Positions 5,852 to 11,361 of a DNA stretch of 14,122 bases are shown piece after piece (position 1 is the first letter of the stretch; every line of letters begins with the position of its first letter). The DNA lies in NCBI GenBank assembly GCA_018716005.1, contig DVKN01000020.1, positions 1 through 14,122 of the forward strand. Reading direction: 5' to 3'. Position numbers and translations under genes: made by a program. The notes under the pieces are model-generated. The model was not told the origin of the DNA and did not search any database. It saw only the letters and a program-made list of their open reading frames with translations. The DNA is from Candidatus Scatomorpha stercoravium (GTDB lineage: Bacteria > Bacillota > Clostridia > Oscillospirales > Oscillospiraceae).

Positions 5852-8149
5852 TTAACCTTCTTTGATGGCCTGCAGTACGTTCATCGGCGTCGCAGGGTAC
5901 TTCATGTAGTGCTTCCCGATGGCGTTGCTGATAGCCATGGAAATGGCGGCAGCGCCGGCGGAGCCGGAGATTTCGCCGACACCGACAGCTTTGAAGCGGG
6001 AGATGTTGGGCTGGCTCTCCTTGATGACCATGTCAATGGGCGGGAACTCGTTGAAGGGGCGCCACTTGTAGTCAATCAGGTTGTTGGTCATGATGCGGCC
6101 GGTGTACTTGTCGTAGATGGTCTCCTCGAAGGTGCCGGTGTCCACCATGGCGGAGCCGATGGACGCCTGCAGCTGCATCTCGATGGCCTTGGGGTCGATA
6201 ATCTGGCCGACGTCGGTGCCGATGAGCTCGCGCAGGAGCTTGGCCTCGCCGGTCTCCATGTCGACCTCCATCTCCACGAAGTTGATGCACATATTGGGCT
6301 GGGCGTAGTTGGCCTTCCAGCGGCCGAAGCCGGTGATGGAGGTGGAGTAGGGGATAATAGCGGCCCAGGGGAGCTTGTTCTCGGGCTTGTTGCTGACCCA
6401 GACGAAGCCGTCGCAGGTCTCGATTTCGGTGGGGGAGCAGCGGAACACGGCGGCGCTCATGACCTGGAGCTGGCGCAGCGCGTCCTCGGCGGCGCGGGTG
6501 GCGGCGGTGCCGGAGGTGAGGGTGCCGCGGGAGCCGCACAGGCCGAACTCGACGGGGTTGTCGACCGTGCCGGGCGCGGTGACGGTGACGGCCTCGAAGG
6601 GCACGTTCAGGACCTCGGCGACCATCTTGGCGCAGGCGGCGCGCTGGCCCTGGCCGGACTCGACGAGGCTCTGGTTGAGGATGACGGAGCCGTTGGTGTG
6701 CAGGCGCACGATGGCCTCGGAGTTGTCCTCGCCGACGTCGCCGTTGCCGTGGATGGACACGCCGACGCCTATGCGCTTGGAGCCGTTGACGGCGGTGGGC
6801 TTATACCAGCCCTTGAACTTCTCCTTCCAGCCGAAGGCCTCGGCGGCGGAGAGGATGGCGTCGCGGTAGTCGACCTCGTGGCAGGTCCACCAGTTGCAGT
6901 CGCGCCACATATAGCGGTCGCCGGCGCGCACGAAGTTGTCGTGGAAGAACTGCACCGGGTCGATGTTGGCGTCGGCCAGCATGTGGTCAATGACGGGCAT
7001 CATGGCGCTCTTGAGCTCCTGGCCGCCGAAGCCGCGGACGGTGCCGCAGGAGATGGTGTTGGTGGCGTACATACAGGTGTCGATGTCCCAGTTCTGGCAC
7101 TTGGCGAGGGCGACCTGCATCTCGCCCAGGCCGACGGCGGTGATGCAGTAGCCGGCGTCGTCGGTGTAGCCCGGGGTGACGAACCAGTGGCCCTTGACGG
7201 AGGTCATGATGCCGTCCTTTATCGAGAAGCGCGCGGTGAAGCGGCTGCCGAGGCGCATCTCGTGGATGGTGAGCTGGTCCTCCTTGTTCATGCGGAAGCG
7301 CACGGGCTTGCCGGTGAGGCGGGAGAGCATCGCCGTGTAGAGGCACATCAGCGTCATCTCCTGCTTGTTGCCGTAGGAGCCGCCGACGTTGAAAACGCGG
7401 GTCTCAATGACGGCGTCGGCGGGCATGCGGCCGACGTCGGGCGGCATCTTGGGCACGCGGTCGGACTGGGCGGTGGCCCACATGAGATACTTGTTGTTGA
7501 TGTCGTCGTAGTACATTATCATCTCCGGCGGCTCGGGAGCCAGCGGGGACGGGTTGGTCTCGAAGTAGCCGGTGCCCTCGTAGACGAAATCGGCCTCCTC
7601 GCAGGCCTTGTCGCAGTCGCCGCGCTCGACGGAGAAGAGCATCTGCTCGTCGCCGAAGCCCAGGTCCTTCTCATAGCGGTTGTTCTGGAAGAAGCCGGGG
7701 TAGAGCTGGGCGGCGCCGTCGGCCTTGGCCTCGTCTATGTCGAAGACGGCGGGCAGGACCTCGTAGTCGACCTTGATGAGGCGGATGGCCTCCTCGCAGA
7801 GCTCCTCGCTCTCGGCGGCCACAAGGGCGACGCAGTCGCCGACATAGCGCAGGTGCTGGTCGCAGATTTTCTTGACGGGGGGCAGGCCCTGGAGGAAGTC
7901 CTTGGAGAACTCAGGCTGATTCTTGTAGGTGACGACGGCGTGCACGCCGGGCAGGGCCTCGGCGGCGGAGGCGTCGATATCCTTTATCATGGCGTGGGCG
8001 TAGGGGCTCGGCATCAGCTTGGCGTGGAGCATATCCTTCATCTTGAAGTCGTCGAGGTATATGCACTTGCCGGTGACTATCTCCCTGGCCTCTTTCCTGG
8101 GGCGGTACTTGCCGATGTGCCTGTATTCGGGCTTCTTAGGAGTGCTCAT
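5852..8149 (-). CDS. molybdopterin-binding catalytic subunit, xanthine dehydrogenase family
   Basis: This 765-residue protein is the molybdenum-cofactor subunit of a xanthine dehydrogenase/aldehyde oxidase-type enzyme, of ordinary length for a separate large subunit. The aldehyde oxidase a/b-hammerhead domain fills about residues 20-140, with the cofactor-binding domains from about 160 onward. Visible cofactor motifs are GGSYGNK at 256-262 (usually GGGFGGK), RGFGGQE at 372-378, SGQGQ at 498-502, and KAVGVGEIS at 720-728, where Glu726 is the expected catalytic base. The start overlaps the small-subunit stop by four bases (ATGA), with AAAGGAG upstream. It functions with the [2Fe-2S] subunit before it and the flavoprotein after it, in the cytoplasm because no signal peptide is visible. 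The substrate cannot be read: the CoxL signature of CO dehydrogenase is absent, and the GGGFGGK change makes simple transfer from xanthine dehydrogenase unsafe. Confidence 0.93.
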   Translation of the reverse strand: MSTPKKPEYRHIGKYRPRKEAREIVTGKCIYLDDFKMKDMLHAKLMPSPYAHAMIKDIDASAAEALPGVHAVVTYKNQPEFSKDFLQGLPPVKKICDQHLRYVGDCVALVAAESEELCEEAIRLIKVDYEVLPAVFDIDEAKADGAAQLYPGFFQNNRYEKDLGFGDEQMLFSVERGDCDKACEEADFVYEGTGYFETNPSPLAPEPPEMIMYYDDINNKYLMWATAQSDRVPKMPPDVGRMPADAVIETRVFNVGGSYGNKQEMTLMCLYTAMLSRLTGKPVRFRMNKEDQLTIHEMRLGSRFTARFSIKDGIMTSVKGHWFVTPGYTDDAGYCITAVGLGEMQVALAKCQNWDIDTCMYATNTISCGTVRGFGGQELKSAMMPVIDHMLADANIDPVQFFHDNFVRAGDRYMWRDCNWWTCHEVDYRDAILSAAEAFGWKEKFKGWYKPTAVNGSKRIGVGVSIHGNGDVGEDNSEAIVRLHTNGSVILNQSLVESGQGQRAACAKMVAEVLNVPFEAVTVTAPGTVDNPVEFGLCGSRGTLTSGTAATRAAEDALRQLQVMSAAVFRCSPTEIETCDGFVWVSNKPENKLPWAAIIPYSTSITGFGRWKANYAQPNMCINFVEMEVDMETGEAKLLRELIGTDVGQIIDPKAIEMQLQASIGSAMVDTGTFEETIYDKYTGRIMTNNLIDYKWRPFNEFPPIDMVIKESQPNISRFKAVGVGEISGSAGAAAISMAISNAIGKHYMKYPATPMNVLQAIKEG

Positions 8150-8652
8150 GCTTCTTCTCCTTTCTTAGAGAGCTTCTCAAGGGCGTCGAGAACATGATAC
8201 TGGCTGATGCAGCGGCAGTAGTTGCCGCTGAGGGCCTCGGCTATCTCCTCGCGGGTGGGATGCGGGTTGTGGTTGAAGAGCGCGCGGCTCGCCATGATGA
8301 TGCCCGGCGTGCAGAAGCCGCACTGGAAGGCGTACTCATCTATGAAAGCCTGCTGGATCGGGTCGAGCTCGTTGGTCACGGGGTCCTGGAGCCCTTCGAT
8401 AGTCGTGATCTCCGCGCCGTCGCACTCGACGGTGAGGGTGATGCAGGACGCGACGGCGTCCCCGTTGATGATGACTGTGCAGCAGCCGCAAGCGCCCTCC
8501 GAGCAGGCCTCCTTGGTACCCGTGAGATCAAGGCGGTTGCGGAGGGTCTGACAGAGCGTTTCGCTCGTCGGGACCTGACCGAATTCATGACCAATGGCAA
8601 AGACATAGCGCTTGCCGTTTATGGTCATAGAGACAGTGTTGTTCTCTCCCAT
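8146..8652 (-). CDS. [2Fe-2S] small subunit of the molybdenum hydroxylase
   Basis: This 168-residue protein carries two [2Fe-2S] clusters and relays electrons between the molybdenum centre and the FAD subunit. The plant-ferredoxin-type cluster uses Cys50, Cys55, Cys58 and probably Cys70 (CSEGACGCC). The alpha-helical cluster uses Cys111, Cys114, Cys146 and Cys148 (QCGFCTPG and NYCRC). Gln110 precedes the second cluster as is usual near the pterin. The ATG at 8652 has AAAGGA 10 bases upstream, slightly long. An in-frame ATG at codon 9 has a poorer site, so the first is kept. This is the first gene of the operon, behind the promoter at 8715-8743, and it overlaps the catalytic subunit gene by four bases. 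Confidence 0.94.
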   Translation of the reverse strand: MGENNTVSMTINGKRYVFAIGHEFGQVPTSETLCQTLRNRLDLTGTKEACSEGACGCCTVIINGDAVASCITLTVECDGAEITTIEGLQDPVTNELDPIQQAFIDEYAFQCGFCTPGIIMASRALFNHNPHPTREEIAEALSGNYCRCISQYHVLDALEKLSKKGEEA

Positions 8653-8711
8653 GCTGTTCTGGTCCTTTCTTTGAAGATGTGGGCGGGTACAGTCCGGTAC
8701 CCTCAGTCGTT

Positions 8712-8727
8712 AAAATTGTAACATTTT
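8712..8727. promoter_or_regulatory. imperfect palindrome over the -10 element, candidate operator
   Basis: The 16 bases read AAAATGTTACAATTTT on the minus strand and pair symmetrically at 6 of 8 positions. They cover the TACAAT -10 box of the operon promoter, a typical position for repressor binding. No protein can be assigned; the Crp-family product encoded in the operon is one candidate. Confidence 0.35.
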
Positions 8728-8743
8728 GGCCCGCGGAGCTCAA
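8715..8743 (-). promoter_or_regulatory. promoter of the molybdenum hydroxylase operon
   Basis: On the minus strand TTGAGC (8743-8738) and TACAAT (8720-8715) are separated by exactly 17 bases. This gives a predicted transcription start near 8708 and a leader of about 55 bases before the small-subunit ATG at 8652. It is the only good sigma70-type match found upstream of the leftward gene set. Confidence 0.65.
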
Positions 8744-8752
8744 GGGCGTGGA

Positions 8753-8768
8753 TGTAGCCTGCATTACA
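8753..8768. promoter_or_regulatory. candidate Crp-family binding site
   Basis: The 16-mer TGTAATGCAGGCTACA (minus strand) has TGT...ACA ends with the 16-base span of a Crp half-site pair (TGTGA-N6-TCACA), matching 7 of 10 arm positions. It lies just upstream of the operon's -35 box, centred about 52 bases before the predicted start, and also upstream of the divergent methyltransferase promoter. This is a weak match; the link to the encoded Crp-type protein is inference. Confidence 0.3.
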
Positions 8769-8793
8769 CTTTACGACAAAAAAGTTTTTCCCC

Positions 8794-8823
8794 TTGACAA
8801 GCCGGCTCGTTCTGCGTTTTAAT
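8794..8823 (+). promoter_or_regulatory. promoter of the FkbM-type methyltransferase gene
   Basis: TTGACA at 8794-8799 is a perfect -35 element. After 18 bases, TTTAAT at 8818-8823 matches the -10 consensus at five of six positions. Transcription would start near 8830, leaving a leader of about 25 bases that contains GGAGGTGA before the GTG at 8855. Confidence 0.65.
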
Positions 8824-8854
8824 CTAAAAAGCGAGTATGTGCGGAGGTGATACC

Positions 8855-9727
8855 GTGTATTTTGACGAGAGGGCCGTGAACGCCGTGCGGGAGCGCCTGG
8901 CGGACCCGGCCTCGGAGACGCTCTTCGAGGGGCGGCTCTCCTACTCCGAATACGGCGACAAGGAGGTCCTCGGCCGCGCGCTCGCGGACTACTTCCGCAC
9001 GGCCGGCGCCGGGGCCCGCGCCGACAGCCCGGAGCTCTTCGCGCTCATGGACGCGGCGTTTGAAAAGGGCTACGGCCGGGACAGGGCCGTGATGGCGACG
9101 GAGCGGCAGGACCGCTTTTTCCGCGGGCTGGGCGCCGCGCCGGAGCCCTTCACCGACATATACGACTGCTATTTCGCGAGCGGGATTATCTCCCTCTCGC
9201 CGGACGAGGAGTTCGTGGACGGCGGCGCGCAGGACCTGTTCACCAGCTTCCGCTTCGCCAGGAAGGCGCGCGGGAGGTACAGGGCGATTTACGCCTTTGA
9301 GCCCGACGCGCGGAACTATGTCGAGTGCGCCGGGAACCGGGAGCTCTTCGACGGGCGGCTCCATCTATATAAGCTCGCGCTCAGCGACCGCGCCGCCAGC
9401 CTGCCCTTCCTGGAGGACAGGCAGAATTCGCGCATCGACGAGCGCGGCGGCTACGAGGTTTTCGCCGACACCCTCGACCACTGCCTCGCGGACGCCAGCC
9501 CGAGCTTTATAAAGCTCCACCTCGAAGGCGGGGAGCTCGCGGCGCTGCGCGGCGCGGAGGGCATTATACGCAGGAATTCGCCGAAGGTGGCCGTCTGCCT
9601 CGACCACCGGCCCGGCGACATCGTGGACATCCCGGCGCTGCTGCTCTCGTATAACCCCGATTACCGCTTCCGGCTGCGGCACTACTCGAGCAGCATAACG
9701 GAGACGATACTCTACGCAACGACGTAA
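8855..9727 (+). CDS. FkbM-family SAM-dependent methyltransferase
   Basis: This 290-residue protein has a C-terminal class I methyltransferase domain of FkbM type. Motif I is EEFVDGGAQDLFTS (118-131), AFEPD follows at 147-151, and FIKLHLEGGELAALRGAE sits at 218-235. FkbM proteins usually methylate hydroxyl groups on sugars or polyketides. The conserved aspartate of the K-x-D-x-EG motif is histidine here (KLHLEG), which may alter activity. About 115 residues precede the domain, holding an aspartate- and arginine-rich helical region I do not recognise. GTG at 8855 is chosen because GGAGGTGA lies just before it; the in-frame ATG at 8837 is almost on the predicted transcript start. The gene stands alone behind its own promoter and converges on another methyltransferase gene. 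The substrate is unknown. Confidence 0.82.
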   Translation: MYFDERAVNAVRERLADPASETLFEGRLSYSEYGDKEVLGRALADYFRTAGAGARADSPELFALMDAAFEKGYGRDRAVMATERQDRFFRGLGAAPEPFTDIYDCYFASGIISLSPDEEFVDGGAQDLFTSFRFARKARGRYRAIYAFEPDARNYVECAGNRELFDGRLHLYKLALSDRAASLPFLEDRQNSRIDERGGYEVFADTLDHCLADASPSFIKLHLEGGELAALRGAEGIIRRNSPKVAVCLDHRPGDIVDIPALLLSYNPDYRFRLRHYSSSITETILYATT

Positions 9728-9752
9728 AAAACGGGCCGCAGACGCGGCCCGT
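9726..9752 (-). terminator. intrinsic terminator of the leftward methyltransferase gene
   Basis: On the minus strand ACGGGCCGC (9752-9744), a GTCT loop and GCGGCCCGT (9739-9731) form a perfect 9-bp stem followed immediately by TTTTTT. It lies 7 bases after the stop codon at 9760. It overlaps the end of the converging FkbM-type gene, for which it could act only as a weak reverse terminator because no T-run follows on the plus strand. Confidence 0.9.
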
Positions 9753-9759
9753 GGATGGC

Positions 9760-10434
9760 TTATATGCAGCCCACTATTTTAATGAGGGCCAGCTCGGGGT
9801 TGATTTTCACGCGGCTGAGCTCGTCCTCGCTGAGCTCCGGCATGGATATGGTCATCCATTCCTTCCATGCGCGCTCTGTGCTCTCGAGCTCCTCGCAGAC
9901 GTCTATGCCGAGGCCCTCGCTCTCGAACCAGCGCCGCCACTCCGCGGCGGACCAGAAGACCGGGTTCTCGTTCATGTCGTCCGGCTTGACGCACTCGGCG
10001 CGGCGGCCGCAGAGCACAAGGCCCACCTGCGCGCCGGGCTTGAGCAGGGGCTTGAGCTTGGCTTCAAAGAAGCCCGCCTCCATGCCGAAGTTGTGGTAGG
10101 CGTTTACGCAGACCAGGGCGTCGATGATTCCCGCGGGGATGGGGAGCGAGGCGGCGTCCGCCCGGATGGGATATACGCTCTTGTCGCAGCCCACGTCGCG
10201 GAGCATATTGCAGGTCTCGGCGTCCTCGTTCTTGTCCACCGCGTAGACGGTGACGCCGTATTCCCGCGCCAGGAAAACGGAGGAGAGCGCCCGGCCGCAG
10301 CCGAGGTCGAGGACAGCCATGCCGGGGGCGAGGGACATGGAGTCCGTCAGCTCCTCGGTGAGATAGAGGGCGTTCGGCCCGGCCATGCAGCGGCGGACAA
10401 AGCTGCGGTCGTATTTTTGAGAGCGTTCCAGCAA
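9760..10434 (-). CDS. class I SAM-dependent methyltransferase
   Basis: This 224-residue cytoplasmic protein has the Rossmann-type methyltransferase core. Motif I is VLDLGCG at 41-47, the acidic residue after strand 2 is in VYAVDKN (63-69), AD at 92-93 contacts the adenine region, and motif IV reads DALVCVNAYHNFG (105-117). It then has LKPGAQVGLV (131-140), the usual strand 5 region. The fold suits small-molecule methylation, but the substrate cannot be named. No ATG is available near the 5' end. TTG at 10434 is preferred because GGAG lies 9 bases upstream and the predicted transcript starts near 10463; the TTG at 10449 has no ribosome site. The gene is monocistronic, with its own promoter and terminator. 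Confidence 0.83.
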   Translation of the reverse strand: MLERSQKYDRSFVRRCMAGPNALYLTEELTDSMSLAPGMAVLDLGCGRALSSVFLAREYGVTVYAVDKNEDAETCNMLRDVGCDKSVYPIRADAASLPIPAGIIDALVCVNAYHNFGMEAGFFEAKLKPLLKPGAQVGLVLCGRRAECVKPDDMNENPVFWSAAEWRRWFESEGLGIDVCEELESTERAWKEWMTISMPELSEDELSRVKINPELALIKIVGCI

Positions 10435-10469
10435 GATTAACAGCTCCAATCATATCAAAGGTTGTCTAT

Positions 10470-10498
10470 ATTTTATCAATCATACGCGGCCAATTCAA
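10470..10498 (-). promoter_or_regulatory. promoter of the leftward methyltransferase gene
   Basis: On the minus strand TTGAAT (10498-10493) and TAAAAT (10475-10470) are separated by exactly 17 bases. The predicted start is near 10463, about 29 bases before the TTG start codon at 10434. No equally good rightward promoter for the 10549 gene was found in this divergent gap. Confidence 0.75.
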
Positions 10499-10548
10499 GG
10501 GCCCGGGTGTAGCCTGGGCGACATTTCCCGCCGCGGGAGGAGGGCGTT

Positions 10549-10893
10549 ATGAACACCATAGAAGTAACCGTCACGGGAGCGGCGGGCGTCAGCGTGGACG
10601 AAGTCAGGGACCGGGTGCCGGAGCTCGTCGAGGAGCTGCGGGAGCGGCTGGACGGCTGCGGCGACGGCCTCACGCTGCCGGGATACGCGCCGGGCGAGAG
10701 GAACTCCACGGCGTTCCAGGTCATGGGCGCGCAGCTGCGGGCCATACACGCCTACCAGCGCGAGCACGGCCGCCCCGCGCGCGTCACAATAGAGTGCGCC
10801 GGCGAAGACGCGGCGCGCCTCTATAAGCAGATATACAATTTCTACATCTCCACAACAAAGGACGCCCGCCTCGAGGACAAGTCCTGGGACTGA
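10549..10893 (+). CDS. unknown 114-residue protein
   Basis: I do not recognise this small soluble protein. It opens with a beta strand (MNTIEVTVTGAAG), followed by an acidic amphipathic helix at about residues 16-34, a Gly/Pro-rich stretch at 37-52, a helix with AFQVMGAQLRAIHAYQ at 55-70, a strand RVTIECAG at 77-84 and a helix AARLYKQIYNFY at 87-98. It has no membrane segment, signal peptide or metal motif. ATG at 10549 is supported by GGAGGAGGG ending 4 bases upstream. It has the same GC-rich, third-position-biased codon use as recJ, which supports real coding. It is followed at once by a strong hairpin at 10895-10928, so it is probably expressed alone. Confidence 0.75.
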   Translation: MNTIEVTVTGAAGVSVDEVRDRVPELVEELRERLDGCGDGLTLPGYAPGERNSTAFQVMGAQLRAIHAYQREHGRPARVTIECAGEDAARLYKQIYNFYISTTKDARLEDKSWD

Positions 10894-10894
10894 A

Positions 10895-10928
10895 TGCGAA
10901 AAGAGAGCCGAAAGGCTCTCTTTTCGCA
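10895..10928. terminator. perfect 15-bp hairpin, probable bidirectional terminator
   Basis: TGCGAAAAGAGAGCC at 10895-10909 pairs without mismatch with 10914-10928 around a GAAA tetraloop. The stop codon of the 114-residue protein gene ends two bases before it. The distal arm contains a TTTT run on either strand. It could terminate the rightward gene and block read-through from the leftward tRNA side. Confidence 0.7.
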
Positions 10929-10936
10929 CATATAAT

Positions 10937-10995
10937 GCCCCCAAAACACAAATCCGAAGCCCCAGCTTCGGATTTGAAAGGAGGGGCAAGGGAGC
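10937..10995. repeat. hairpin repeat unit 1 (terminator-like on the minus strand)
   Basis: This 59-base unit begins GCCCCCAAAAC. It then has a perfect 12-bp stem (10949-10960 with 10965-10976, loop CCCA) and ends with GGAGGGGCAAGGGAGC. The same flanks surround a different stem at 11012-11078. On the minus strand the stem is followed by TGTTTTGGGGG, so it could act as a secondary terminator for the tRNA transcript. Confidence 0.65.
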
Positions 10996-11011
10996 CCGGC
11001 AAGTCCCGCAC

Positions 11012-11078
11012 GCTCCCCCAAAAACAAAATCGCAACCCAACATCGTGGTTGCGATTTTGAGAGGAGGGGCAAGGGAGC
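11012..11078. repeat. hairpin repeat unit 2, probable tRNA-Leu terminator on the minus strand
   Basis: This 67-base unit begins GCTCCCCCAAAAAC and ends GGAGGGGCAAGGGAGC, so its ends GCTCCC/GGGAGC are themselves complementary. Inside, 11025-11037 pairs perfectly with 11047-11059 (13 bp, 9-base loop). On the minus strand the stem is followed at once by TTTTT, a good intrinsic terminator 3' of tRNA-Leu. The flanks match unit 1 while the stem sequence differs. Confidence 0.7.
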
Positions 11079-11143
11079 GGAGTGCAGTTTTCGGCATCAG
11101 CCTTTGGCTGCTGCCGGAAACGGAACGCAGCGCACTTTGCCCC
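11066..11143. repeat. imperfect inverted repeat next to tRNA-Leu
   Basis: GGGGCAA at 11066-11072 is mirrored by TTGCCCC at 11137-11143. In the centre, 11087-11102 pairs with 11106-11121 around a TTT loop, with one mismatch and one T-G pair. It overlaps the end of repeat unit 2. No T-run follows on either strand, so a terminator role is unlikely. Origin unknown. Confidence 0.5.
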
Positions 11144-11150
11144 GACGTGG

Positions 11151-11237
11151 TGGTGCCGGTGACGGGGGTCGAACCCGTACATCCTCGCGGATATGGGATT
11201 TTAAGTCCCAGGTGTCTGCCAATTCCACCACACCGGC
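11151..11237 (-). tRNA. tRNA-Leu (anticodon UAA)
   Basis: The 87-base gene folds as a class II tRNA. The acceptor stem GCCGGTG pairs with CACCGGC, the discriminator is A, and the CCA tail is encoded. The anticodon stem TGGGA/TCCCA encloses CTTAAAA, giving anticodon UAA for leucine codon UUA (and UUG by wobble). The T arm is ACGGG-TTCGACC-CCCGT. The long variable arm TATCCGCGAGGATGT is typical of tRNA-Leu. The D-arm region GGTGGAATTGGCAGACACC is standard for this isoacceptor. It has its own promoter at 11253-11281 and is followed by hairpin units that can terminate it. Confidence 0.97.
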
Positions 11238-11252
11238 GTTTTGTACGGGTTA

Positions 11253-11281
11253 ATGTTAACATCCCGGGCGGCGCGTGTCAA
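11253..11281 (-). promoter_or_regulatory. promoter of tRNA-Leu
   Basis: On the minus strand a perfect TTGACA (11281-11276) is followed after 17 bases by TAACAT (11258-11253). Transcription would begin near 11246, about nine bases before the mature tRNA 5' end at 11237. It points away from the recJ promoter; the two -35 boxes are only 12 bases apart. Confidence 0.82.
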
Positions 11282-11293
11282 GCGAGAAAGTGC

Positions 11294-11322
11294 TTGATAT
11301 TGGCCGCGTCTGTGGGTATAAT
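11294..11322 (+). promoter_or_regulatory. promoter of recJ-relA
   Basis: TTGATA at 11294-11299 and a perfect TATAAT at 11317-11322 are separated by 17 bases. The predicted start is near 11329, about 33 bases before the recJ ATG. This rules out the GTG at 11275, which lies upstream of the promoter. Confidence 0.85.
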
Positions 11323-11361
11323 ATAATGATTAAATATAATAATTGGGTATCAGGTGCTGAG

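Noticed and set aside
3397..5865. Open frame of 822 codons on the plus strand opposite the flavoprotein
   Set aside because: It is low-complexity (Ala, Gly, Val, Leu, Asp), has no ribosome site and mirrors a gene with clear motifs. It results from GC-rich codon bias.
5909..8197. Open frame of 762 codons opposite the molybdenum subunit
   Set aside because: Same antisense shadow pattern with biased composition and no recognisable domain, whereas the minus strand encodes a full enzyme subunit.
8837..8854. ATG at 8837 as start of the FkbM-type gene
   Set aside because: It lies about 7 bases after the predicted transcription start with no ribosome site, whereas GGAGGTGA stands just before the GTG at 8855.
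10064..10453. Frame from ATG 10453 overlapping the leftward methyltransferase
   Set aside because: It has an ATG but no good ribosome site, and the product is arginine/proline-rich with no methyltransferase motifs. The TTG frame carries all of them.
10937..11143. CRISPR array
   Set aside because: There are only two units with differing internal stems, no regular spacers and no cas gene nearby.
10495..11262. Leftward open frame spanning the small orphan gene, hairpin repeats and tRNA
   Set aside because: It runs through a tRNA and palindromic repeats, and short frames such as 10842-11072 translate the repeats themselves. This is a common false gene call.
11275..11361. GTG at 11275 as the start of recJ
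   Set aside because: It lies upstream of the TTGATA/TATAAT promoter, and RecJ proteins normally begin close to the K-W motif encoded just after the ATG at 11362.
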